Shown here: positions 1 through 5,568 of the stretch, piece after piece
Numbering within the stretch: the first letter of the stretch is position 1
How the letters are laid out: each line of letters opens with the position of its first letter
Assembly: GCA_023390485.1 (NCBI GenBank)
Contig: JAEWCT010000020.1
Location: 1-5,568, forward strand
DNA: 5,568 nt
Direction: 5' to 3'
From: Pseudomonadota bacterium
GTDB lineage: Bacteria; Pseudomonadota; Alphaproteobacteria; Rhizobiales; Hyphomicrobiaceae
Notes under the pieces: model-generated
The model's database searches: none
What the model was told of the DNA's origin: nothing
The model's input: the letters and a program-made list of their open reading frames with translations, nothing else
Made by a program: the position numbers and the translations under genes

Positions 1-127
1 GCTGAAGACGCCGCAGGGTATCATGGTCGGCAGCTATCAGATGTCGGATGAGGCCGGTAAGCTCTTTGACGTAGCCATACCCGCCTTCTCGCTCGATAGC
101 CCCTATACCCGGCGCAGCATGAACTGA
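1..127 (+). CDS. apaG: ApaG, C-terminal fragment (gene enters from left edge)
   Basis: This is the last 41 codons of a gene that begins outside the window; the first full codon is at 2 and the stop TGA is at 125-127. The readable tail contains GIMVGSYQM, then [13 protein letters not shown], and ends RRSMN. The pattern G-x-M-x-G-x-Y-x-M followed by F-D-V-x-I-P-x-F is the conserved end of ApaG, a small (about 125-130 aa) single-domain protein with an immunoglobulin/fibronectin-III-like fold. The family has been linked to cobalt/magnesium tolerance in enterobacteria, but its biochemical role is not settled, so no reaction is assigned. argE starts 15 nt downstream on the same strand, so the two are probably co-transcribed. 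The family call is firm; the upstream part of the protein cannot be checked here. Confidence 0.88.
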   Translation, partial: LKTPQGIMVGSYQMSDEAGKLFDVAIPAFSLDSPYTRRSMN

Positions 128-142
128 ACGCGGCGGCAGCCG

Positions 143-1312
143 ATGAGCGAAGCCCGAGGCCATACCTACACGCCTGTCGAATTGCTTGCGCGCCTCGTGG
201 CCTTCGACACCACGAGCCACAAGAACAATCTCGGCTTGATCGCCTTCGTCGAAGATTATCTTCGAGGGCACGGCGTCTCGTCGCAACGGATCGTCAGCGA
301 AGACGGTCAGAAAGCCTCGCTCTACGCCACCATCGGCCCGACGGACGAAGGCGGCATCGCGCTCTCCGGCCATACCGACGTCGTGCCCGTCGATGGTCAG
401 GACTGGACGAGCGATCCGTTCACGCTGCGCGCGGAAAATGGCCGTCTCTACGCCCGCGGCTCAGCCGATATGAAGGGTTTTCTCGCCGCTTCTCTCGCCG
501 CCGTTCCCGACTTCAAGAAGCGCAAACTGAAGAAGCCGATTCATCTCGCCTTTTCCTATGACGAGGAAGTCGGCTGCATCGGCGTTCGCCCGATGATCGC
601 CGAACTCGGCAAAGCGCTCCCCAAGCCGCGCATGGTGATTGTCGGCGAGCCGACGAGCATGCAGGTCGTCGATGCGCACAAAGGTCCAGTCCGCTGGAGC
701 GTCAACGTCAAGGGACGCGCGGCCCATTCCAGCATGGCGCATCTCGGCGTCAACGCAGTCACCTACGCCACTCGCCTGATCGGCGAGCTCGAGCGCATGG
801 AAGCCGAGCTGAAGCACCGCGTGATAGACGTTCGTTTCGAGCCGCCCTACTCGACGCTGCAGGTGACGACGATCGACGGCGGCACGGCGACCAACATCGT
901 CCCCGTCCATTGCAGCTTTGTTTTCGATATCCGCGCACTGCCCGGACTGCACGCCGACGAAATCGAAGACCGCTTACGCCGCTTTGCAGAGACGCATTGC
1001 CTCCCCGAAATGCGCGCCATCGCCCCTGAAGCCGGCATCGACATCGAACGCGTCAACGCCGTGCCGCCATTCGGCGCCGAACCGTCGTCGGAGGTGGTGG
1101 CCCTCGCCCTGAAATTGACCGGGCAAAACGAAACCTTCGGCGTCTCCTACGGCACCGAAGCCGCGCTCTTCCAGAATGCGGGCGCGCCGTCGGTCGTCTG
1201 CGGACCCGGCGACATCGCACAGGCCCATACCGCCGACGAATGGATCGCCGAGAGCGAAATCGCCAAATGCATGACCTTTCTGGATCGCCTCGGCGACTGG
1301 GCCGAGACTTGA
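143..1312 (+). CDS. argE: N-acetylornithine deacetylase (ArgE, M20 family)
   Basis: This cytoplasmic di-zinc hydrolase removes the acetyl group from N2-acetylornithine to give ornithine, the substrate of ArgF encoded in the same window. The 389-aa length is normal for the family. Visible M20 signatures are SGHTDVVPVDGQDW (metal ligand H77, catalytic D79), RGSADMKGF (bridging ligand D109), SYDEEVGC (general base E141, ligand E142), GEPT (ligand E169) and AQAHTADEW (ligand H362). GRAAHSS near 191-197 includes H195, the dimerisation-domain histidine that reaches into the partner active site. All catalytic positions are intact, so the enzyme should be active. The ATG at 143 is the first in frame and lies 15 nt after the apaG stop; the Shine-Dalgarno is weak (purine-poor CGGCGGCAGCC), which fits translation within an apaG transcript. 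DapE and carboxypeptidase G2 are relatives, but GCIG after DEEV and the neighbouring argDF favour ArgE. Confidence 0.93.
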   Translation: MSEARGHTYTPVELLARLVAFDTTSHKNNLGLIAFVEDYLRGHGVSSQRIVSEDGQKASLYATIGPTDEGGIALSGHTDVVPVDGQDWTSDPFTLRAENGRLYARGSADMKGFLAASLAAVPDFKKRKLKKPIHLAFSYDEEVGCIGVRPMIAELGKALPKPRMVIVGEPTSMQVVDAHKGPVRWSVNVKGRAAHSSMAHLGVNAVTYATRLIGELERMEAELKHRVIDVRFEPPYSTLQVTTIDGGTATNIVPVHCSFVFDIRALPGLHADEIEDRLRRFAETHCLPEMRAIAPEAGIDIERVNAVPPFGAEPSSEVVALALKLTGQNETFGVSYGTEAALFQNAGAPSVVCGPGDIAQAHTADEWIAESEIAKCMTFLDRLGDWAET

Positions 1313-1326
1313 CAATAACGGTCAAG
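1308..1326. repeat. Perfect 6-bp inverted repeat at the argE stop codon
   Basis: CTTGAC at 1308-1313 and GTCAAG at 1321-1326 are exact reverse complements separated by 7 nt (AATAACG). The left arm contains the argE stop codon TGA (1310-1312) and also reads TTGACA, a perfect -35 hexamer (1309-1314). No convincing -10 hexamer lies 16-18 nt downstream, and no T-run follows. It could therefore be a short mRNA 3' hairpin, a small operator, or chance. Confidence 0.35.
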
Positions 1327-1531
1327 CCATACCGCACCGCGGCGAAATTCAATGCGCCGCAATAGGTTAGGCGAAGCCCGAACGAGTGTGACCTGCCTAC
1401 GACATACCGTGCGACAATCTTGCAAACCCACGACTTTCTTCGCGGATCGCCGTGCTTCCGGCCCACTCTTGAGCGTACCAATCACCGGAGCCTTCGAGCC
1501 GCCGAGCCTTCGCCAATTTAGAGACGGGCCA
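1313..1531. other. 219-nt intergenic gap between argE and the EF-hand lipoprotein gene
   Basis: No convincing gene is present. The frame of the downstream lipoprotein is open upstream to an ATG at 1352. The residues it would encode (rich in Arg, Ser and Thr) do not look like protein, and they would bury the signal peptide 60 residues inside the product. A GC-rich inverted repeat, GCGGCG (1339-1344) and CGCCGC (1355-1360) around a 10-nt loop, could end argE transcription but lacks a T-tract. I could not find a promoter with both hexamers at good spacing, although one for the downstream gene should lie here. Confidence 0.5.
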
Positions 1532-2098
1532 ATGACCAAACGCTTGCAACTTCTCAATGCCTCGGCCTGTGCCTTGACCGCCGCTCTCGCGCTCACCGGA
1601 TGCTCGACGGCCTCGGTGCCGACCATCGGCTCCATCAATCCGTTCGGAAGTGGAAACCAGATCTCGGAAATCGACCGCGCCTATTTGCAAGCTGCGGGAA
1701 GCTGGGATCTCAACCACGACAACGTCGTGACCTGCAACGAGTGGAAGTCCTACGCCGAAGACGTCTTCAACAGCGCCGACACCGATCACGACGATTCCCT
1801 CGACGCGAGCGAGTGGAACAACCTGACCAAGATCGACAAGATGTTCGTGACCGCAGACCTGAAGTATTTCGATCAGAACGGCGACGGCAAGGTCACGCGA
1901 CAGGAATTCGTCGACAAGCCAAACCCCGCGTTCGTCCTGATGGACAAGAGCGGCTCCTGCAAACTCGATGGCGCTCAGATCGCCAGTGCCCGTTCGAAAA
2001 CCGAATACGATGTCTCGGGCAAGGCACCGCAAAGCGGCGACCCGCGTGAGCAGGGCGGCGATGTCGGTAAAGCCGCGAATGGCGGCCTCAATAAATAG
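1532..2098 (+). CDS. Predicted outer-membrane/periplasmic EF-hand calcium-binding lipoprotein
   Basis: The product is 188 aa. The start at 1532 is chosen because it puts a lipoprotein signal at the very N-terminus: MTKR, a hydrophobic stretch (about 5-22), then the lipobox LTGC with acylated Cys24. Ser at +2 predicts the outer membrane. Three canonical 12-residue EF loops follow: D59-N61-D63-V65-T67-E70, D83-D85-D87-S89-D91-E94 and D114-N116-D118-K120-T122-E125. A fourth, D138-S140-S142-K144-D146-Q149, lacks the acidic residue at position 12 and is probably weak or inactive. Besides Cys24 there are only two cysteines, C68 in loop 1 and C143 in loop 4, which could form a disulfide in the periplasm. 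The tail (about 160-188) is Gly/Asp/Lys-rich and probably disordered. I do not recognise a named gene. Calcium sensing, buffering or envelope stabilisation is inferred only; no enzymatic domain is visible. It converges on hslO. Confidence 0.82.
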   Translation: MTKRLQLLNASACALTAALALTGCSTASVPTIGSINPFGSGNQISEIDRAYLQAAGSWDLNHDNVVTCNEWKSYAEDVFNSADTDHDDSLDASEWNNLTKIDKMFVTADLKYFDQNGDGKVTRQEFVDKPNPAFVLMDKSGSCKLDGAQIASARSKTEYDVSGKAPQSGDPREQGGDVGKAANGGLNK

Positions 2099-2134
2099 CG
2101 CAAGGCAACTACAGGGCCGGCCCGCAAGTGAAGC

Positions 2135-3097
2135 TCAGCCGCCGGCCGCCCGCAATTCATCGAGCGAGAAGACGTATCGCGCCGTGCAGAATTCGCACGT
2201 GACGACGATCTTTCCGGTGTCGTCGAGCATGTCGGACAGTTCGTTGGCGCCGAATGCGAGCAACACATTCTCGACTTTCTCCCGGCTGCATCGGCAGAAC
2301 GATGAAAGTGGAATGACCCGCTCAATGGCGACCGCCTCTTCATGGAAGAGCCGCAGCAGCAGCCGCTCGACGGTTAAGCTTGGATCGAGCAGCTCGAGAT
2401 CTTCGACCGTCGCCGCAAGCATTTCGACGCGCTTCCAGTCGTCGTCGGCATCGGCCCCGCCTTCGTCGAGCGAAGCCCCGACGCTTTGCACCATCAAGCC
2501 GCCCGCGCGCCGGTGCCAGCGCACGTCCGACTGCGAAGCTTGTTTTGGCGCCACGTAATGCTCTGCAACCGCGGTCCGGATGAACGTCGGCAGGTTTTCG
2601 CGTTGCTGAAAGTAAGCCGCCGCTGTCGCCGAAAGTGGCGCCGCCTCGAAAGCGAGCACACCTTGATAGCGCTCCTGTCCCGGACCTGAATCGAGCGTGA
2701 TCGCGAGATGACCGCTGCCCAGCGCCGCCGCCGTCTCCTGCCGCGCTCCGCTTTGCGCAATCTGGGCGATCTTCTTCGCGTCGTAGCGGGCATACCCTCT
2801 AAGGCGTCCGCTCGCGGTGTAGTCGGCAACGAGAATGGAAACCGGACCGTCGGATCGCGTCAGCAGATTGAGGTTGCCCCCTTGCGGCAACGCCGATCCG
2901 CAGAGCGCCGCCAGCGCCAGCGCTTCAGAAAGTGCCCGGCCCGGAAGATCAGGCATGGCATGCGGCGCGACGATGGCGTCGAGCGTCGTCCCGAGCCGCA
3001 CGAGCCTGCCCCGGATATTGGAGTTCTGCGTGCGAAAGGCGACGACGACGTCGTCTATCGGTATCGCGGGCGGTGTTGGTGGAGTGTCAACCGGCAT
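2135..3097 (-). CDS. hslO: Hsp33 redox-regulated molecular chaperone
   Basis: Hsp33 is a cytoplasmic ATP-independent holdase, inactive when reduced with zinc bound to four cysteines. Oxidation by peroxide or HOCl plus unfolding heat releases the zinc and activates it. The 320-aa product has the expected order: an N-terminal substrate-binding domain (about 15-240; GRLVRLG near 30-36, PQGGNLNLLT near 71-80), a linker, and a C-terminal redox switch. The switch is FCRC (C268, C270) and CEFC (C301, C304), a CXC-X30-CXXC spacing typical of the family, so the sensor is complete. The segment RCSREKVENVLLAFG is a family hallmark. The start ATG (3097-3095) lies 15 nt after the argF stop with only a modest purine-rich GGGAT upstream, suggesting expression as the last gene of an argD-argF-hslO unit. 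A Pro-rich N-terminal stretch (PPTPPAIP) precedes the fold. Confidence 0.95.
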   Translation of the reverse strand: MPVDTPPTPPAIPIDDVVVAFRTQNSNIRGRLVRLGTTLDAIVAPHAMPDLPGRALSEALALAALCGSALPQGGNLNLLTRSDGPVSILVADYTASGRLRGYARYDAKKIAQIAQSGARQETAAALGSGHLAITLDSGPGQERYQGVLAFEAAPLSATAAAYFQQRENLPTFIRTAVAEHYVAPKQASQSDVRWHRRAGGLMVQSVGASLDEGGADADDDWKRVEMLAATVEDLELLDPSLTVERLLLRLFHEEAVAIERVIPLSSFCRCSREKVENVLLAFGANELSDMLDDTGKIVVTCEFCTARYVFSLDELRAAGG

Positions 3098-3112
3098 CGG
3101 TGAGACAATCCC

Positions 3113-4096
3113 TCAGGCGCCGAAGCACCATGCGAGAATGGCTTTCTGCGCATGGAGCCGGTTCTCGGCCTCGTCGAAAACGACCGACTGCGGGCCTTCG
3201 AGAACATCCTCGGTGACTTCGTGTCCGCGATAGGCTGGCAGACAGTGCATGAAGACCGCTTTCTTGGCCGCCTTGCTCATGAGCTTCGCGTTGACGGCAT
3301 AAGGCGCCAGAATTTTCTTCCGCCAGGCCGCATCCGACTGGCCCATCGAAACCCACGTATCGGTGACGACGCAATCGACGCCTGCGACCGCATGCACCGG
3401 ATCCGTTCCGATCTCGACATCGCCCTTCTCGCGCCGAACCCAGGCAAGCGCTTCCTCTTCCGGGAACAGTTCTTTCGGGCAAGCAAGCTTCAGCTTGAAG
3501 CCGAAACGAACGGCCGCATGCATCCACGAAACAGCGACGTTGTTGCCGTCCCCGACCCAAGCGACCGACTTGCCCGCGATCGGGCCGAGGTGTTCTTCGA
3601 ACGTCTGGATATCGGCCATCACCTGGCAAGGGTGGCTCTTCTCCGTCAATCCGTTGATGACGGGGATCGTCGCATAACGGGCAAGCTCGGCGAGCGTCGC
3701 ATGCGCATTGGCGCGGATCATGATGCCATCGGCATAGCGCGAGAGAACGCGCGCCGTATCAGCGACGGATTCACCGCGGCCGAGTTGCAGATCGGTATTG
3801 TTCAGCGTTAGCGCGCCGCCGCCAAGCTGGCGCATCGCGACATCGAATGAAACGCGCGTCCGCGTCGAAGGCTTCTCGAAGATCAGCACGAGGACCCGGT
3901 CTTCGATGTTCTTCGGTCGCAGATTGGCCGGCACACGTTTGCCTGCCTTTTTCATCGCATGCGCCGCGTCGATGATCCCGCGCAGTGTCTTGCTGTCGAG
4001 ATCGGCGATATCGAGAAAATGCCGGATGGTCCGGACGGAACGTTTCGTGGTCATGACTTGCGGAGCTTTCTCCAGCTCTTTCGAATGTACGGTCAT
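3113..4096 (-). CDS. argF: Ornithine carbamoyltransferase (anabolic OTC)
   Basis: The enzyme transfers the carbamoyl group from carbamoyl phosphate to ornithine, giving citrulline, in the cytoplasm; the family is normally trimeric. In order, the 327 aa show the carbamoyl-phosphate loop STRTR (77-81), HPCQ (155-158), the ornithine-binding DTWVSMG loop (246-252) and HCLPAYRG (284-291, with Cys285 that contacts the ornithine side chain). All key residues are present. The start codon overlaps the argD stop as ATGA (4096-4093), which points to translational coupling and supports this start. A second in-frame ATG at codon 15 (4054) would give a protein beginning [15 protein letters not shown], closer to the usual N-terminus. 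The first 14 residues may therefore be an extension or not translated. Aspartate carbamoyltransferase is excluded by the SMG loop and HCLP. It probably shares one mRNA with argD and hslO. Confidence 0.96.
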   Translation of the reverse strand: MTVHSKELEKAPQVMTTKRSVRTIRHFLDIADLDSKTLRGIIDAAHAMKKAGKRVPANLRPKNIEDRVLVLIFEKPSTRTRVSFDVAMRQLGGGALTLNNTDLQLGRGESVADTARVLSRYADGIMIRANAHATLAELARYATIPVINGLTEKSHPCQVMADIQTFEEHLGPIAGKSVAWVGDGNNVAVSWMHAAVRFGFKLKLACPKELFPEEEALAWVRREKGDVEIGTDPVHAVAGVDCVVTDTWVSMGQSDAAWRKKILAPYAVNAKLMSKAAKKAVFMHCLPAYRGHEVTEDVLEGPQSVVFDEAENRLHAQKAILAWCFGA

Positions 4097-5343
4097 GGGG
4101 ACGTCTCGCTGGCGACACGTGCGAGAGCGCGCGACAGGGCTCTGATCCCTTCGCCAATCTCTTCCTCGGTCGCGATGAGAGGCGGAAGAACGCGGACGCT
4201 ATTGTCTCCGGCCCCAACGATGAGAAGCTTCTCCTCGTTGGCCGCCTTCACCACCTGCGGTGGCGTGACGCCGGATTTCAGCTTCAATCCCATCAACAGA
4301 CCCGCGCCGCGAACCTCTTCGATGAGCCCCGCGTGCTGATCCTTGAGGCCTTCGAGGCCCTGCTTGAGGTGCAATGTTTTCATCTGCACGGCTTCGAGGA
4401 ACCCGGGCTCCGCGATGACGTCTAGAACCGTTGAAGCGACAGCCATCGCCAATGGGTTGCCCCCGAACGTCGAGCCATGGGTGCCGGGCGTCATGCCCTT
4501 GGCGGCCTCCGCCGTCGCCAGCACCGCGCCGACGGGAAATCCGCCACCGAAGCCCTTTGCAATCGCCATGACGTCGGGCGTGACGCCGGCCCATTCGTGC
4601 GCGAACAGTTTACCCGTCCGCCCCATGCCGGTCTGAACCTCGTCGAGCACAAGCAATAAGCCATGCTTGTCGCAAAGCTCGCGAACGGCTCTGAGAAAGT
4701 CCGGCGAAACGGCCCTGACGCCGCCCTCGCCCTGAATGGGCTCGAGCATGATCGCCGCCGTCTCCGGCCCGATCAGAGCCGCGAGCGCGTCCAGATCCCC
4801 GAGGTCGACATGATCGAAGCCGTCAGCCGTCGGCCCGAAGCCTTCGAGATACTTCTCGTTTCCGGCAGCCGCGAGCGTCGCCAGCGTCCGCCCGTGGAAG
4901 GCGCCGCGGAAGGCGATGATGCGCCGGCGGTCGGGCTGACCCGATACATAATGATAGCGGCGCGCGACCTTGATCGCGCCCTCGCAGGCTTCCGCGCCCG
5001 AATTGCAGAAGAAGATGCGTTCCGCAAACGTCAGCCGCGTCAGCTTCTCGGCAACAGTCTCCTGGCCCTCGACCCGGTAGAGGTTCGAGGTGTGCCAGAG
5101 CTTCTCGGCCTGTGTCTTCAGCGCCGCGACGAGTTGCGGATGCGCATGACCGAGCGAATTGACGGCGACGCCGGATCCGAAATCGAGGTAGCGCTCGCCG
5201 CTCTCGGCGATCAGCCAGCAGCCCTCGCCGCGCACAAAAACGATGTCCTGACGGGCATATGTGCCCATCACAGCCGTTGACGGTCCGCCGGTTTCGGAAG
5301 CGCTACGGGAAGCTTTCCCCAGCGCAGCGGGGGAAGAAGACAT
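4093..5343 (-). CDS. argD: Acetylornithine aminotransferase (class-III, PLP-dependent)
   Basis: The enzyme converts N-acetylglutamate 5-semialdehyde to N2-acetylornithine, using glutamate as amino donor and pyridoxal phosphate as cofactor. ArgD enzymes often also serve lysine synthesis (succinyl-diaminopimelate aminotransferase). The 416 aa show fold-type-I class-III landmarks: NSGAEA (114-119, cofactor phosphate), FHGRT (149-153), EPIQGEGG (201-208), [12 protein letters not shown] (D234 contacts the pyridine nitrogen), [13 protein letters not shown] with Schiff-base Lys263, and STFGGNP (291-297, T292 to the phosphate). All are intact. Most ArgD proteins start close to the MGTYAR motif, here at residue 26. 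The first 25 residues are Ser/Ala/Gly-rich and their codons include a strong hairpin (5315-5335), so the true start may be the GTG/ATG pair at codons 25-26 (5271-5266). No good Shine-Dalgarno distinguishes the choices. It is the first gene of the argD-argF-hslO unit. Confidence 0.95.
   Translation of the reverse strand: MSSSPAALGKASRSASETGGPSTAVMGTYARQDIVFVRGEGCWLIAESGERYLDFGSGVAVNSLGHAHPQLVAALKTQAEKLWHTSNLYRVEGQETVAEKLTRLTFAERIFFCNSGAEACEGAIKVARRYHYVSGQPDRRRIIAFRGAFHGRTLATLAAAGNEKYLEGFGPTADGFDHVDLGDLDALAALIGPETAAIMLEPIQGEGGVRAVSPDFLRAVRELCDKHGLLLVLDEVQTGMGRTGKLFAHEWAGVTPDVMAIAKGFGGGFPVGAVLATAEAAKGMTPGTHGSTFGGNPLAMAVASTVLDVIAEPGFLEAVQMKTLHLKQGLEGLKDQHAGLIEEVRGAGLLMGLKLKSGVTPPQVVKAANEEKLLIVGAGDNSVRVLPPLIATEEEIGEGIRALSRALARVASETSP
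5315..5335 (-). other. GC-rich hairpin in the first codons of the annotated argD
   Basis: TTCCCC (5315-5320) pairs with GGGGAA (5330-5335). After one A/G mismatch, GC (5322-5323) pairs with GC (5327-5328) around a 3-nt loop. In the argD mRNA this falls in codons 3-10 of the longest reading frame. It could reduce initiation from the upstream ATG, or it could be part of an untranslated leader if argD starts at codon 25 or 26. No T-run follows on either strand, so it is not a terminator. Confidence 0.45.
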
Positions 5344-5364
5344 GGTTCGTGGATAACCCTGAGC

Positions 5365-5397
5365 AGAAAATCAAAAAGCCGCCCAATTCCGGCGGCT
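5365..5397 (-). terminator. Rho-independent terminator-like hairpin pointing toward argD
   Basis: On the - strand, AGCCGCC (5397-5391) and GGCGGCT (5383-5377) form a perfect 7-bp, mostly GC stem around a 7-nt loop GGAATTG. It is followed directly by TTTTGATTTT (5376-5367). This is a textbook intrinsic terminator, and it is one-sided because no T-run follows on the + strand. Its T-tract ends about 23 nt before the annotated argD ATG. It may close a leftward gene or small RNA that starts outside the window, act as an attenuator for argD, or serve as a 5' stabilising stem. I found no clear competing anti-terminator pairing. Confidence 0.72.
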
Positions 5398-5409
5398 CAA
5401 TCACAACCC

Positions 5410-5438
5410 CTGATAACGCTCCCGAGCATACCTGTCAA
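5410..5438 (-). promoter_or_regulatory. Candidate sigma-70-type promoter for argD-argF-hslO
   Basis: On the - strand a perfect -35 hexamer TTGACA (5438-5433) is followed after 17 nt by TATCAG (5415-5410), which matches four of six -10 positions. Transcription would start near 5403, only about 6 nt before the terminator-like stem. The good -35 and ideal spacing support it; the modest -10 and the hairpin immediately downstream argue for caution. Confidence 0.42.
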
Positions 5439-5449
5439 TAAATGCTCGG
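5422..5449. repeat. Perfect 8-bp inverted repeat around the candidate -35 box
   Basis: CCGAGCAT (5422-5429) and ATGCTCGG (5442-5449) are exact reverse complements separated by 12 nt. The TTGACA hexamer of the candidate argD promoter lies in the middle of the spacer. A dimeric repressor bound here would cover the -35 region, so an operator is a reasonable reading. The arms do not resemble the AT-rich enterobacterial ARG box, so no regulator is named. Confidence 0.5.
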
Positions 5450-5568
5450 TTCCACCCCTCCACTTCACGGGCCGAATTGCCGACGCCACTTCCTTATGGT
5501 TGAAATAGGGGACATGGCGCACCGAAATCAGACATATCCCCTGGCGCGAATCGTCTGTGGCGCCGTCG

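Larger units (their letters stand above)
5344..5568. other. argD upstream region, 225 nt without a convincing gene
   Basis: Nearest to argD is a terminator-like hairpin, then a candidate promoter centred in an inverted repeat (separate entries). Beyond about 5450 I see only weak coding signals. On + there is an in-frame ATG pair (5496, 5514) running off the edge. On - there is a frame open from the edge to a TGA at 5399-5397, and another to a TAA near 5495. None gives a recognisable protein. An imperfect inverted repeat, GGGGACAT (5508-5515) and ATATCCCC (5534-5541), spans the second + ATG. Confidence 0.5.

Noticed and set aside
1352..1531. 60-codon upstream extension of the lipoprotein reading frame
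   Set aside because: It places the signal peptide and lipobox in mid-protein, its residues look random, and it contains a GC-rich inverted repeat.
1397..2032. Long - strand open frame (211 codons) opposite the EF-hand lipoprotein gene
   Set aside because: It is a mirror of the codon bias in a real gene; it has no recognisable domain, whereas the + strand has a lipobox and EF-hand loops.
2114..2147. GGGCCGGCCC palindrome (2114-2123) and a GGCCGGC/GCCGGCC pair as a bidirectional terminator between the convergent genes
   Set aside because: The palindrome has no loop, the longer pairing has a 19-nt loop and one arm inside the hslO end, and neither has a T-run on either strand. Simple GC-rich sequence explains it.
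3152..3811. Long + strand open frame (219 codons) opposite argF
   Set aside because: The - strand encodes an unmistakable OTC with all motifs; the + product is Arg/Asp-rich with no family features.
4663..5280. Long + strand open frame (205 codons) opposite argD
   Set aside because: It is antisense to intact argD and has no domain or plausible start signal.
5397..5568. C-terminal end of a - strand gene closing at TGA 5399-5397 just before the terminator
   Set aside because: The frame stays open to the edge, but the translated end (for example KWRGGTEHLLTGMLGSVIRG) matches no family I know, and the stop lies inside the stem. A window extension could revive it.
1..5568. CRISPR array, tRNA/rRNA, insertion sequence or prophage signals
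   Set aside because: I saw no spaced direct repeats, tRNA-like cloverleaf, transposase motifs or terminal inverted repeats; the genes are intact housekeeping genes with uniform composition.

Overview
The window is about 60% GC and reads as an alphaproteobacterial chromosome segment, most likely from the Hyphomicrobiales (Hyphomicrobium-like). The evidence is protein character (the ApaG C-terminus, ArgD, ArgF and Hsp33 all look like Rhizobiales versions), the codon bias and the gene neighbourhood. The genus is an inference and cannot be fixed from the sequence alone.

Left half, + strand: the C-terminal end of apaG enters from the left edge (stop at 125-127). After 15 nt comes argE (N-acetylornithine deacetylase, M20 metallopeptidase family). 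A 219-nt gap follows, with two short inverted repeats but no convincing gene. Next is a 188-aa lipoprotein carrying three canonical EF-hand loops and one degenerate one.

Right half, - strand, reading right to left: argD (acetylornithine aminotransferase), argF (ornithine carbamoyltransferase) and hslO (redox-switched chaperone Hsp33) form a compact unit. argD and argF overlap as ATGA, and argF and hslO are 15 nt apart. The lipoprotein gene and hslO converge across a 36-nt gap. The last 225 nt, upstream of argD, contain no convincing gene. They hold a strong intrinsic-terminator-like hairpin pointing toward argD, a candidate promoter whose -35 box lies at the centre of a perfect 8-bp inverted repeat, and a weak open frame leaving the right edge.

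Function: ArgD makes N-acetylornithine, ArgE deacetylates it to ornithine, and ArgF carbamoylates ornithine to citrulline. These are three consecutive steps of arginine synthesis, split over two convergent transcription units. ApaG, Hsp33 and the EF-hand lipoprotein have no direct role in that pathway.

This is mostly a housekeeping region, and I see no credible new defence, mobile or biosynthetic system. The parts most worth a second look are the structured argD leader and the EF-hand lipoprotein.
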